Shown: positions 11,490 through 23,260 of the stretch, in pieces
Position numbering within the stretch: position 1 is the stretch's first letter
How the letters are laid out: every line of letters starts with the position of its first letter
DNA from: Cryptomeria japonica
Lineage: Eukaryota > Streptophyta > Pinopsida > Cupressales > Cupressaceae
DNA: 64,000 nucleotides
Direction: 5' to 3'
Assembly (NCBI RefSeq): GCF_030272615.1
Contig: NC_081411.1
Location: 160,810,971-160,874,970 of the forward strand
Notes under the pieces: model-generated
What the model saw: only the letters and a program-made list of their open reading frames with translations
What the model was told of the DNA's origin: nothing
The model's database searches: none
Translations under genes and position numbers: made by a program

Positions 11490-12551
11490 TGATAGACTTA
11501 AAAATAACTGAGAGGGGGGGATGAATCAGTGACACCAAAAACAATACTACTTTAAACATTGAACGGTAGATATTTTTAACAAGTTTGTTAAACACTATGC
11601 ATGCTATCCAAAATGATATTAAAGCATTCATAATAAGTAAAACATCCACCATAACACAAGTATTTATACGTGGAAAACCCAAATGGGAAAAACCACGGTG
11701 AGATGAAACTCACAAGTTAATTAACTGTAGTAATAGGTAACTAACCAGTTAAGGTCTACAAAAGTGCTCTGCTAGGAGCGAATCCTGTTAAAGATCCCAA
11801 ATCTCTGTTAAAAGATATATCCTATTAAATGTAGTACCCTATTAGGAGTAACCTCGGTAGAGGGTTTTTGAATCCAAGCTAATGGATCACCTGGTTAGAG
11901 GATTTGTACAATGAATCTTGTTAGAGCCTTCCCGGTTAGGGGATTTAACTGTTGTAGTCATTAGAAAACAACATGTGGTGTGATCTAGAAGTAGCACAAC
12001 TTGCTTGAATAGATCCTTTTCTGTGCATTCAAAACTTCATTACCAACATGCTCTACAATACTCTCAACACCTTAACACTTCTATCTTCGCATCAAATCAA
12101 CATATATCATATCTCATCATATGTAATTATATAAATATTTTGATTTCATGTCGGTCTTAGAAATTATATCACAATTTCCTAGGTGCAGTGTATCTAGACA
12201 ATCAAACATAACTCATCACAAATCATCGCCAAAAATTATCCATTAGGGTAACTCATCACACAATCAATAAATATCGGTTGGAACATCAATATCGGTTGGA
12301 GTTAACCATATCAACATTTAAACCAATTGTCTTTCATTTCTCCTTTGATAATCTTTGCTGGATCTTCAGGTTGGTGTCGAATCATCCATGTATTTAATAT
12401 ATACATATATATACCGGTTGTCTCCATGTACCAGTTTGATACTCTTTAAACAAAACTTCTAATACCGATAGCAATATAACTCAAATAACTTTTGAAGTAA
12501 CACCGGCAGATAATGTGATCATATGTGTGTGTACATGTTCCATCAATGACA
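11490..12551 (-). mobile_element. 5' LTR of two-gene element, copy 2
   Basis: Minus-strand sequence from TGTCATTGATGGAAC (12551) to AAGTCTATCA (11490), about 1062 bp, directly followed by a PBS. It carries the shared core CCGTGGTTTTTCCC ... GGGTTTTCCACGTATAAAT at about 11700-11655. LTR3 (30235-31309) begins with the same TGTCATTGATGG and has nearly the same length, which supports the boundaries. The promoter half (U3) is strongly diverged between the two. Confidence 0.7.
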
Positions 12552-12640
12552 ACATATGAAGTCATTTTGATATGAATGTGATTTTGATATTAATTGTTTT
12601 TATGAGAGAATTGATATTGGACTTGTTTTGTTTGTAACAG
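12552..12640 (+). other. Upstream region / putative intron end of PMD ORF
   Basis: Short T-rich stretch between LTR2 and the PMD frame, ending in TTGTTTGTAACAG, which fits a 3' splice site. An upstream exon was not found; it may have been separated by the copy 2 insertion. Confidence 0.35.
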
Positions 12641-14560
12641 GAGCGGCTTGGAGTTGTGCAGTCGCGAGAGCGATTCCTGAGACCGTGGTCCTTGATACCA
12701 TGATTGACACAGGCTAACAGGGATATCATAGAGAGATGTGGCTTGTCTTCTTTGTTAGAGATGCCCCGGTATATCATTAACCGGGGTTTGTTGACAGCGT
12801 TGGCCGAGAGGTGGCATAGTGATTCGAAAACCTTTCACTTGGCAACAGGCGAGATCATAGTGACGCCTGAGGATTGTTACCAGATTCTAGGGATTCTTGT
12901 GGTAGGTGCATTACTACCTTATGTGGAGACTGAGGAGGGTGGCACAGAGGCACTTCGCCAGATCTTCTAGGATGATATGATTTGCAGGTATGAGATCCCA
13001 TGGCAGGAGTTCATTGATTTGGATTATGCTCATCTACCATCAGTGCTGGTAGGTTTTATAGGTGGTTTCTTATGTCCCAACCGTAGGTCAAAGGGACTAG
13101 CAGTGGGGTGGGGATTGGTGCTGGAGGACATGGTGACACAGGGTTGCCGATTTGCATGGGGATCTGCTACGTTGGTCCATTTATATAGGGACCTACATTA
13201 GGTGGTTTACTTGGGGTATAGTAGTCTATCCGCAGGGGTCATACTACTACAGGTATGGGTGTGGGAGAACATTCTCGCTACTAGGCCACTTGCAAATAGA
13301 GATAGGCTTGCCGAATGCCCATATGCATATGGATATAGAGCGGGAGTTGTCCAGCATAAGCTAGGTAAACTAGAGTATTGGAGGCGAGTGCTAGATGATA
13401 TTGATACAGTCATCTAGAGACCATATAAAGGTTGCGAGGTATGGGCAGAGGAAGGGATGGAGATGCCCTATGTATACATGTCCAGATATCTGATAGGGCA
13501 GACAGCCTTTGTTATTGAGAGATTCCTACAAAGCTGGGTGTTGTGGCAGTATGGTCGATAGCAGGGGATACCACAAGGAGCATATTTATATGCTCGACAG
13601 AGACAAGATGTTCCCGAGTGGGGACCCACTATTGATAGCACGATAGTAGTTGAGGAGTTCTTTCACTTAACCGGCCAGATTTGGGACTATTCTCCTAAGA
13701 TAGTAGATGTAGGGATGACTGATGAGTTTGCAACACTCTTTGCAGCACGTGTAGTGGCTAGGATATTAGATCCAATAAAGATGATTCCTGCTTTCGATAA
13801 TGATGAGGATGATCAGCCCGATAGGCTAGAGAGATGGGGAGATGTTGGTGAGGAGGTGGATGAGGGAGGTGGTGATGGTGGAGGAGACGATGGTGGAGAT
13901 GGTGGAGGAGGTGGCCGAGGTTGGCGAGGGGATAGGGGGAGATTGGATCGGGGTTGATTTGATCATGGGAGGAGAGGTGATAGGGGTGGAGATGGTGGTG
14001 ATAGAGGGACACAAGTTGAGAGAGTAGTGCGGCGAGCTGTAGTGGATAAAGGAAGAGGGGGTTTGGCTAATGGCACTAGGGGTGAGGAGAGGGTTGGAGA
14101 GGTGATAGCGGTGATGGGAGGTCATGATGATTTTAGACGGCTAGCCCAAAGGAGGAGGTTAGATGTTTTACCCCCACCAACACCAAGGATAGGTAGAGGG
14201 ACAAGGGATACCCCCACGTAGGTACCCCTATAGATTTGGATTCTGACACACCTTGAGGATGCTTAGATTAGGTCCTTGCATTTATCAGTGCATCATCTAT
14301 AGACACAGCTACTGGCACATCAATGATAGATTATACAGCTGACCACTGAGCGTGATACAGCTTTGGAGGAGTTGGGTCGAGCCGAGGCTCAAGCGGAGTC
14401 TCTGGAGAGAGCGACAGCGGGTGGCTCGATGAGAGATACCTTGAGAGAGGTGGCTTTGAGAGCCAAGGAGGCGAAGTATTACCGGCAGCATTATGAGGAT
14501 GCGGTGCCTAGGGAGCATCGAGTGTCGAGTTTTACAGCTTTGAGATCCAGTCAATCCTGA
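12641..14560 (+). pseudogene. Plant mobile domain (PMD) protein, decayed
   Basis: A single plus-strand frame of 640 codons opens after a splice-acceptor-like TTGTTTGTAACAG at 12628-12640. It encodes RPWSLIP, then ERCGLSSLLEMPRYIINRGL, LTALAERWHSDSKTFHLATG and EIIVTPEDCYQILGI, the PMD signature (W..ET.TFHLP.GE.T.T..DV..LLG type) of MAIN/MAIL-like and transposon-borne proteins. A Gly/Asp/Arg-rich tract follows (about 13850-14000), then an Arg-rich region and a C-terminal coiled coil (TTERDTALEELGRAEAQAES). It holds 12 in-frame stops, 9 TAG, 3 TGA, no TAA. It lies tail-to-tail with the gypsy pol at 15950-23260, where antisense extra ORFs are known in Tat-lineage elements. Host-gene origin is the alternative. 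Confidence 0.75.
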
Positions 14561-14750
14561 GAAACTGGATCGAGGATAGAGAGAAAAGGCATGATAAAGA
14601 GCAGAGGCATGATATATACGACATCATTTTTCTTGATTCTCATGTGATGTGTTATGGATGATGCTTTTATATGATTTAGATGCTTCTATGATAATTTTGC
14701 AATGCTTTTATAGATGTATGTGTTTTTAAATATGATTTTGATAATGCATG

Positions 14751-14922
14751 ATGTTGTGAGATGTATCTTTAAAATGAGATGTATGATAATGATATGCTGT
14801 GAGAGGTATCTTGAAAATGAGATGTATGATAATGATATGCTATGAGATGTATCTTGAAAATGAGATGTATGATAATGATATGTTGTGAGATGTATCTTGA
14901 AAATGAGATGTATGATAATTCT
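14751..14922. repeat. 43-bp tandem repeat, four units
   Basis: Four consecutive 43-base units begin at 14751, 14794, 14837 and 14880, each with ATGYTRTGAGAKGTATCTT followed by a segment containing AATGAGATGTATGATAAT. The last unit ends differently (AATTCT). A few substitutions separate the units. It sits just after the PMD ORF. Confidence 0.95.
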
Positions 14923-15949
14923 ATGCAACTAATTGTAAAATGATATGCAACTAATTTGAGCATCCTCATTCTGCACTTGTCATCCTTGTATAGTCACATG
15001 TTTTTGCTTTCTTTGCAGCTATCATCATTGAGCATTGATTTGTTTTGGGACATGTTGAAAACTTATACAAGCATAATGGTATATTTGAACCATAATGACC
15101 TGAGAAAAATTTACATGAGTTTTGATTTTGCAAGATAGCATAAGTGTCAAGGTATAAGTGAACCATGACGACCTAAGTGCGGATTGCATATTAAATAGAC
15201 AAGATTGAACCATTTGTATGTGCAAAGTGGAAACATGTCTTCAGTGATTATGTTTTGAATCACGTCTCGAGACAAGTATTTGTACAGTACAAGTGATCAC
15301 CTCACAGACAAAAAACTAAGATATTGGATTCCCAATGATTTTCTCTAGCTCAATACATCGTTGAGAAAATGTAGAGGATCCAATAGTTCAAAAAGTTCAA
15401 GTGCAAAAATAGTCAAAACTTCCTATAAGATGCAAACATTTGATACTTCAGAAGATCATCCATCATGTTTTGTGAATCCTTTTGAGCAATTAACATTGTT
15501 TTTTCATGATTTGTTGATTTGTTTGTTGGATATGATGTTCTGAGTTTGCTGCAAGTTTTAATGTTTTGACTGCACTGCCAGTTTTGATCAATGTTGTCCT
15601 GAGCTGATTTTTCCTCTTAATGTGGATATGTATAGTTATTACCAAGCCATGGTTGGGTATGATAAAAGTAAATGTGGACAAACCAGGATAGTGACTACGC
15701 TACGTATGTCCAGGATAGTATGATGAAAAATGGTAGGTAATGGTCGATAGTGCTGGATGGTTCGTTAAGATAGATAGATAAAGGAGCTATCTTCTTGCAA
15801 TAGTGCCTGTTGCCAGGTTTTCACCAGTTGCTTTTATTGTACCTTTTTATTTTCTTTTTCTTGTTTTTTGATATTTTTTGATTTTTTGACTAATCCATGC
15901 ATTAGACTGTTTAAGTGTAGTATTTCTTTAGATGGATGTTGTTAGTTGG
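14923..15949. other. Non-coding stretch between PMD ORF and integrase
   Basis: No recognisable coding sequence. It is the intergenic segment between convergent PMD (+) and gypsy pol (-). A polypurine tract with LTR was looked for and not found. Confidence 0.3.
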
Positions 15950-15959
15950 TTTGTCGAGC

Positions 15960-17060
15960 ACGTCTCCTTCTAAAGTTGTTAGCTGATAGACACCTGATCC
16001 ATAGGTTGATATGATAACATAAGGACCTAACCAGTTAGGTTCAAATTTCCCTTTCTTTTCCCAATCCTATTGATTTCTAGGATTTTCTTTAAGGACTAGG
16101 TCTTCGATTTTAAAATTTATAGGAATGACCTTGTGATTGTAGCTTCAGCACATGCATTGCTAATATGCTTTGAGGTGAGTATAGACATGTTGGCATTTTT
16201 CATCTAGAAGTTCTAGCTCTTACAGTTGGTTTACTCGATACTCTTCATTTGGAATGAGGCCTTTCAAAGATACTCTGAGTGATGGGATCTATCTCCAAGG
16301 GTAAAATTGCTTCGGATCCATACACCAATGAATATGGTATAGCTCCTGTAGGTGTGTGGATACTAGTTCTGTATGCCCAAAGTGCCGGATTGAGTTGTAC
16401 ATGCCAATCTTTTCCTACATCATTTACTATTTTCTTTAGGATTTTTAATATTGTCTTGTTGGATGCTTTTGCCTGACCATTCCCCTATGGATAATAAGGT
16501 GTAGAGAAACGATGTTGGATTTTGAATTTTTCACAAATTTCTCACACATCTTGATTCTTGAAAGGTTGTCCATTATCTATGATGATGGAATTTGTAATGC
16601 CATATCTGCAAATTAGATAATTAAGGATAAAAGAGGCTATCTATTTTCCAGTCACTATGGTCATGGGGACCGCTTCAATCCACTTTGTAAAGTATTTTGT
16701 TGCAGTAATAATGAATTTGTGTCCATTTGAGGATGAAGGATGTATTTTACTGACTAAGTCTAGTCCCCACTAGCAAAAGGGCCAAGATGTTGTGAATGGC
16801 TGCAGCTCCTATGCTGGTGCATGTATAAGATTGCCATGGATTTGGCATTTAGGACACTTTTTTGCAAAATGGTAGGAGTCTTTTTCCATTGTCAGCCAGT
16901 AATATCCCATTCTCAAAAGTTTTTTAGCAAGAGTAGGACCACTTGAATGTGTGCGACAGATATCTTCATGAAGCTCTTGTAAAGAAGAGTCAAATTCATT
17001 ACGATCAAGGCAATGAAGAAGAGTACCATCTAGACCTAGACGGTACAAAGTATCAGTAGT
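15960..17060 (-). pseudogene. Gypsy integrase, broken
   Basis: The zinc-binding region reads ELHEDICRTHSSG ... YHFAKKCPKCQ (17048-16809), giving the HHCC ligands. The core continues with LDLVSKIHPSSS, HKFIITATKYFTKWIEA and IDNGQPFKNQ. The first catalytic position, usually TDYFTKW, reads TKYFTKW, so the aspartate is lost; the second (IDNG) is kept. Further down, HVQLNPALWAYRTSIHTPTG and YGSEAILPLEI mark the end of the core. Several stops interrupt it. The enzyme would insert element cDNA into the host chromosome. It is the last domain of pol and faces the PMD ORF. Confidence 0.8.
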
Positions 17061-17105
17061 GAGAGTATAACAGGCAGCTTGCTAGATAAAGTTTCATTTT
17101 TGGTT

Positions 17106-18250
17106 TCAAGATAGGTCAATGGGTAGGATATTGCTTTTAAGATAGTCATATATCAGCCTATATAATGGAGAGTCAGAATCAATCAAGGCATAGATAACGG
17201 AGAACGGTTGCTCTACCAAAAACTCATAACGACTCTGTTGCTCTGGAATTTGTAGTAGTGAAGCGATAGTAGCCATTGCATCGGCTACTCTATTGTCCAA
17301 CCTTGGTATTTGCTCAAAGGTGATGTGTACAAAATATTGTTTGAAATCATCGACCATTCATTTGTATGGTAGCAGCTTGTCGTCCTTCATCTGATGGTCA
17401 TTGTTGATTTGATTGATGACTAGTTGTGAATTGTCATAGACTTTTAATTCTGTGACTCTCCATTCCATGACCATCTTGATGCCTATAACTAGTGCCTCAT
17501 ATTCAACAACATTATTTATGCATGGAAACATGAGTCTATATGATCTTGGTATGGTGTTCCCATTAGGAGTGATGAACAAAATGCCAGCACCTGAGCCATG
17601 TTGAGTATAGGATCCATCAAAGTATAGGGTCCATTGTTTGGTGGAAATAGCAAGAACATCTCTGTCTAGAAATTCGATCTCTATTGGTTGGTTTCCTGGT
17701 AGTGGTGCTTTAGCTAGTTGATCTGCTATTGCTTGTCCCTTGATAGCTCATTGCTCTATGTAGTGGATATCAAATTCACTAAGAATCATAACCCACTTAG
17801 CCAATCTGCCTGTAAGAGCTGCTTTGCTGAGTAAATATTTGAGAGGATCAATTTTTGCTATGAGCTTGATTGTATGTGCTAGCATGTAGTGCCGAAACTT
17901 TTGAGAAGCAAATACCACTATTAGACAAGCCTTCTCAATGAATGTATAGTTAAGTTCATATCCATTTAATGTCCTATTGATGTAATAGATAGCTCATTCC
18001 TTGCCTTGTTGATCTTCTTGTGCTAATAATGCCCCTAGTAATATATCTATTGTTGAAATGTAGAGAATGAGTGGCTTCCCTACTATTGGTGGTACTAGAA
18101 CTGGTGGGTTCATTAGATATTGCCTGATTTGATAGAATGATTTTGTACATTTGGATTCCCATCTAAGTGGTACATTTTTATGTAGCAAATGATTGAATGG
18201 TAGACTTTTATCTGCTAGTTGAGCGATGAATCGCTTGATTGACTGGAGCT
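17106..18250 (-). pseudogene. Gypsy RNase H plus archaeal-type RNase H, broken
   Basis: The first RNase H is seen as WESKCTKSFYQIRQYLMNPP, ILYISTIDILLGALLAQEDQ and FVFASQKFRHYMLAHTIKLI-like sequence (about 18188-17750). The second begins TLYFDGSYTQHGSGAGILFI (about 17645) and continues with CINNVVEYEALVIGIKMVM, VYDNSQLVINQIN and RLDNRVADAMATIASL. In the second domain the DGS aspartate, the VEYEA glutamate and the NRVADA aspartate remain, while the usual GDSQ aspartate reads DNSQ. Two RNase H domains in a row indicate a Tat-type gypsy. Stops lie near 17994, 17745 and 17358. Confidence 0.8.
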
Positions 18251-18299
18251 GTCCTTGTAGAGATCTGAGCTAGCTAATATTCTTAGGTGGTGGCATTTC

Positions 18300-19090
18300 C
18301 ATTATGGCTTGTACGCTTGCTGGATCTACTTCAATACCCTTAGCTGAAACTATGTAGCCTAGTAAGTTGCCTAATGTAACCCCGAAGACACACTTCTTAG
18401 GGTTGAGCCTAACTTGGAATTACTCCAATCTGTCAAAAATCTTTTCTAAGATGTTGAGATGTTCTGCCTAGGTAAATGATTTAGCTAGTAAATGATCCAC
18501 ATATTCCTCCATGAAGGTATGCATCATGTCATGAAATATTGTTGTCATTGCTCGTTGATAAGTTGCCCCGACATTCTTTAAGCCAAAAGGCATGACATTC
18601 CAACAGTATGTTCCCCATGGACAAGTAAGTGTTCTTCTATCTTGATCCTTGGGAGCTATTTTGATTTGATTATAGGCCAAAAAACCATCCATTAGTGATA
18701 GCATTGCATGGCTTGCTGTGAGGTCCACAATTATGTTGATACTGGGAAAAGGAAAGTCATCATTTGGACAAGCTTTGTTGACATCTCTGAAATCAATGCA
18801 TATCCTGATACTGCCAGCCATTTGGTTTAGATACTGGTACAATGTTGGAAATCCATTCAACATAGTTTATAGGTTGAATAAATCCGACGTCTAATAGTTT
18901 CTTTAGCTCAACTTTGACCATGAGTGCTACATGTGGATTCATCTTTCTCAGTTTTTACTTGACTGGCTTAGCTCCTAGAGCAATGGACAAGTGATGCATG
19001 ATTAGTTGCGGATCAATCCCAGGCATATCTGCATAGGACCAAACAAATTTGATTTGTTTTTTCTTTGAAAAATTGGATAAAATCTAATTT
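18300..19090 (-). pseudogene. Gypsy reverse transcriptase, broken
   Basis: The frame contains CIDFRDVNKACPNDDFPFPS, LMDGFLAYNQIKIAPKDQDR, CPWGTYCWNVMPFGLKNVGA and TYQRAMTTIF, the conserved fingers and palm blocks of gypsy RT. The catalytic YVDD box reads YVDH (18503-18492), which should abolish activity. Upstream sequence EVELKKLLDVGFIQPI-like (about 18920) is the RT entry region. Stops and a frameshift occur outside the 18863-18468 open stretch. Confidence 0.85.
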
Positions 19091-20822
19091 TTTTTCCTCT
19101 GTCAAGGATTTTGCAAGGTGTATATTTCTGGCTGCTTCTATTGTACCAATGTTGATTGATTGAGTGGGCTCAATCAATATGGGTGTTCGCTCTTGATAAT
19201 GTTTAGGAAGAGTGTTAAGTCACCCATCTTTAGGTGCCTTCAAAGGTTTTCACCCTTAGATGCATCCTTTATTTTTACTTTTTTGCAATCTATTGCTACC
19301 AGTGACTGGTATTCAGCAATAGATTCTTTATTGTGTTCATTTTTGCAACTGAGAGACTTGGCATGTCATGGATAATGGATTCACTATTCAGGAAGATTGG
19401 TATGTCATGATTTTTAGGTTCATCCTAGACTATGAGGTCAGGAAAGATAAGTGGTAAGGAGTCATTAGGTGGATTTAGTTCTGTTGCTATAAGTGTCAAG
19501 ATGGAGGTATCATCATGGTTGGTTGGGATTTTAAAGAAGTTAAAGATTTTTTCAAGGTCTTTGATGGTATCATCTTCTGTGTAGACTTGCTCGTAATGTC
19601 ACTGCTCATTTTCTTTGGCGTCATATATATTCTTTGGACCAAATTCAAGGAGTCTAGGTTCTGTGCCGTGTTCTTCTTGAGAGATGGGTGTATGACTGTC
19701 ATTTGCAGCAATATCTTCAGTAACATTAGAACAACTACCCCATTCATATTCATTTGAATTAGTCTCAGATGTATCATCCTAGATTCTGATAGTTCTATGG
19801 ACGGGTATGTTGTAGGGTGAAAACAAGTCTTTGATGATTGATACAAGTCTGATAGTTTTCTCTGATTCTATGTCAAATCCTGCTTCCACTCTTTGCATTT
19901 GTTTATATACTGTCTCTCCTCAGGGAGAAATGATATTATCAGGAGGTGATTTCTCTTTGTCAGACATGACTTCTTGAACATGATGTATTTCTGCAGTAGA
20001 CGGTTCCTTCTTTTGATTGATGGGCTCCTTTTGATGTTGCTTTCTTTCTTGGTACTCACGTTCCTGGCGTATTATCTCTGCGAACTCAAATAGTGCTTCC
20101 TGCCATGAGTCCTCCTTGTATTTCTTCTTTACCTTCCACTGAGGTTTTTGTTATTTGCTTGGTGCCTTCCTGGGTGGTAGGGTGTGCTCATAGCCCAGTC
20201 CTGTTTTGTCTTTACTGAATTGTGAAGGAGGATCTAATGGTTCCGTGAGGCCTTACTGACGCTTGTTGATAGGTCCTTTGCCATTGTATCCCATTCATTT
20301 CATGATTAAGTAGCCTTTTCCATACAAGTGTGTTGGTATAGCTACCTCTATAGTAGCCGATCTACCTTCTTCCTCATCCTTGTATAGCCAACTAAGGATG
20401 TCCTTTTCTTTGGATTCATGAACTAGTGAGCCCAGTTGAATAAATTTGCCATCAAACTTGGTGATGGGCTATGTCACTTGATGTGTTGATGTTGAAGGTA
20501 GCCCATGAAATTTAGATGATACCGGTAAGTTGGCTAAACACAACGGCTCCAAAGAGTATTTTCCCATTCCTTGCTCTTTGATTTTTATTTTCTACTTGAA
20601 ATCCATAGATAGTGATGTAGACTTTTCTTGTTGAAGATCTAGTGTTGAGTAACTCTGTTTTTCTCTATTATATGGAACCAAGCTATCTTGGGCTATCCCC
20701 ATAGAATTACAATGTTGAAAAGGATTATGATCTGTCGAGATATAGATTTCCTGTCCATTGTATGGGAACTTAACATGCTAGTGATAAGTTGAGGGTACTA
20801 CTTGCATTTCATGTATCCAAGG
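19091..20822 (-). pseudogene. Gypsy protease-RT linker with G-patch
   Basis: Between protease and RT lies a long acidic linker. At 20294-20190 it reads MGYNGKGPINKRQ, stop, GLTEPLDPPSQFSKD and GLGYEH, a G-patch-like motif matched by the plus-strand fragment at 7759-8547. Upstream of it ILSWLYKDEEGRSATIEVAI and YGKGYLIMK are visible, and downstream a Glu/Lys-rich stretch (RQEREYQERKQHQKE). A G-patch in this position could recruit RNA or a helicase; this is inference. Several stops interrupt it. Confidence 0.6.
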
Positions 20823-21638
20823 TCAACCCAATAAGATATTATATGTGAGGTCTATGTCTAAGACTTGGCACATAGTATCCCTTTGTATTGGTCCTACTTC
20901 AATTAGCAACATCACTGTTCCTTTAGATGATCTCTCTTCATCATCATATGCTTTGATAGTGATCTTCTTGTGTGGATCAATAGATTGCTTAGAAAAGTCC
21001 AATGCATAGATAAGTTTCAAGGTACAGATATTGAGTCCAACTCCTCCATCTATTAATACTCTTTTGACTTGATTCTTGTACACCAAGACTTCAATATGGA
21101 GTGGAGTATTGTGTGGATGGCTTAATGAGATATTATCATGCTTAGAAAAGGTAAGGTTATGCGGCCCTTTCATATGAGCCACCATGGCTTGGAATTTGTC
21201 AGCATCCAGATCTTGAGGTACATTTGTTTCCAATAGTGCTTGTTCCAAGATGTCTTTGTGTTTTGGCAAAAGTTTTCGCAACTCCAGTATAGATATTTGA
21301 CCAGTAGTCTTCCGCAATTGAGTAACTAGATCATATTGAATTTTCAGTATGGTGTTTGTTGTTGACGTATGCCCCTTCAAGACATATTTTTGGGCTCTGG
21401 TGGTTACATTGACGGATTCATGTTCATGCTTGTCTTTGATTGTGATGATGTTTACTTGATTGTCCTCGGCTGATATATGATTGATGGTGTTATTGTATAT
21501 GTGATTGATATGAGCTCCCCATGTATCGTTTGAGGTGGAAGCCCCATCTTTGTTGTAGTTTGGAAGAGGATTCTTAAAGGCTCCATGGTCACTGTTTGTC
21601 TTGAGACCATCAACTATTAAATCACCTCTATCAATCAT
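20823..21638 (-). pseudogene. Gypsy aspartic protease region
   Basis: A 271-codon open stretch; near residue 195 it has VKRVLIDGGVGLNICTLKLI, a retroviral-type aspartic protease active-site block where D-G-G replaces the usual D-S/T-G, a variant seen in related plant gypsy elements (recalled). It ends in VLDIDLTYNILLG, the flap-distal block. Upstream, CDFHRNKGHKTFDCMRL (about 21716-21665) is a CHC-type zinc-binding-like segment at the gag-pol junction. The enzyme would cleave the polyprotein. The block has no internal stop in this stretch, unlike its neighbours. Confidence 0.75.
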
Positions 21639-21915
21639 GTCTTGAACAATGTTTTTACAGTCTCATGCAATCAAATGTTTTATGACCTTTGTTGCGATGA
21701 AAGTCACAAAAGTGTGAATCATTCCACCAGGGTGGTTTGATTTGTGGTTCAAAGTTGTTGATTGCTGGTAAGGAGATAATTTTGTTTGCCAGGAGTTCTT
21801 TGAATGATGACTCTAGTGATTAACCTAGTGGTGTGTAAACGCGTTTTGTAAAGTTGTTGGTGTTACCTCGTGAGTTTGTATTAGGTCCTCGATTGGTGTT
21901 ATTACTTTGAGTGTT

Positions 21916-21960
21916 GTTGGCGTTGTTTGTGTTGTTTGTGTTGTTTGTGTTGTTTGTGTT
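21916..21960. repeat. 9-bp tandem repeat in gag C-terminus
   Basis: About five tandem copies of TTGTTTGTG (plus strand) code on the minus strand for an Asn/Thr-rich run (NTNNTNNTNN). It lies in the low-complexity tail of gag. Confidence 0.9.
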
Positions 21961-22109
21961 GAGAGGATCTTGATTGGTATTGGGGGTATAAGTGCTTTGG
22001 TGAGCACCCTTTTGATTCTTTGTAGCTTGAGGATTACCTGATAACACTAGCACTAGTTGTTTGGATTTTGGATCAGTTGATTCATTTCCTCCTTCATGTC
22101 TAGTGTTTT

Positions 22110-23260
22110 TTATTTCTTGTCTAGAATCTGGATTTGTCTAAGTTGTTGTTGTTTGAGTTGTTGTAGTTGGATGAACCTGTTCCTTCTTTGAAGAATTTCA
22201 ATGTTCCTTTCTTGACACATGTTTCCTCTACTTGAATGCCATTTTCAATTAATTTAGCAAAAGATGGTATGCACTGAAGTTTGAGTATGTAACTCATCTC
22301 ACTATTCAAGTTGTGAATGAAAATTTCCATCTTTTCCTTTTCAGGTACATCTCAAGGATATCTCGAAACCATACATCACCAATGTTGAAGGAATACCATG
22401 AATGTTTCATTGTTTTTCTGCTTGGTGTTACAAACATCTAGCATAGTGATAGCATCTTGAATATTGTAGGAATATTGAGTTATGAATTTGTTAACTAATT
22501 CATCAAATGATCTAACAGAAGGTGTGATCTTGGATAACCATTCCATTGTTTTTCCTCCCAAGCTTGTTGGGAATAACCTCATTAAATAGGTGTCAGCATG
22601 GGCAGATTCAAGACTCATGGTACAAAATTCCTAAACATGATCATGAGGGTTGCTTTTCCCATCATATTTGTCAAATTTGGGAATATCTGAGTTTGGGGGT
22701 AAAGGTATCATGTTTAAACATTTGTCAAAAGGATAAGGACAAATTTCAGTTAAGGAGTACCACACTGTTGTCCCTTGTTGCATGTCTTGCATCTGTTTTT
22801 GCAGCATTTGCATTTGTTGTGTGAGAGCAATTAAGGGTGCATTTGTTTGCCGAGGGAAGAGTTCTTTCTTCTCATGGTGTTTAGTTTGGAATGGTGTGTA
22901 AAATGGTATACTTTGCTCAAGAATATTTTATTCAAGGATAGTTTGCTTGGGAATGTTTTGCTCAGGAATGTTTTGCTTGGGAATGTTTTTCTCATGGTCA
23001 CATGCTTCCTCCTCTCTTTGTCGTTCTTGATATTCATAATGTCAAGACATGGTTCTAAACATGTCAGTATCAGAGTCTTCAAGGAGTTTTACTCCTTTTC
23101 TTGTGAGCATGAGTAGATGTTTTTCTTTATCGTTTTCCATGAGTCTTTCGACAAGTTTTTGAAATGAAGCGCTTTCTTGACATTCTTGAAGGACTTCCTC
23201 AGAAATTTTGTTGTCTTCTAGATTTGGACACTCGAAAGGATTTGATAATCTTTGATCCAT
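22110..23260 (-). pseudogene. Gypsy Gag, broken
   Basis: The frame starting at ATG 23260 (MDQRLSNPFECPNLEDNKIS) continues through NIPxQ repeats, a short Gln/Met coiled coil (QQMQMLQKQMQDMQQG) and the retrotransposon Gag domain: PKFDKYDGKSNPHDHV, SLESAHADTYLMRLFPTSLG, GKTMEWLSKITPSVRSFDEL and VNKFITQYSYN. Stops lie near 23042, 22925, 22628 and 22373. The protein would form the virus-like particle. Its C-terminal Asn/Thr-rich tail lies in another frame (22053-21820). Confidence 0.8.
22908..22993 (-). repeat. 15-bp (NIPxQ) coding repeat in gag
   Basis: Five to six imperfect 15-base units encode NIPKQ, NIPEQ, NIPKQ, TILE-stop, NILEQ, SIPF on the minus strand. The units remain in frame, so the repeat expanded while coding. 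Confidence 0.85.

Noticed and set aside
13758-14125. His/Pro/Ser-rich minus-strand ORFs
   Set aside because: They are the antisense of the Gly/Asp-coding GGTGGT-type repeat in the PMD frame.
15950-23260. Endogenous pararetrovirus origin of the RT
   Set aside because: Gag, G-patch, two RNase H domains and integrase in gypsy order, plus an LTR and PBS, point to Ty3/gypsy.
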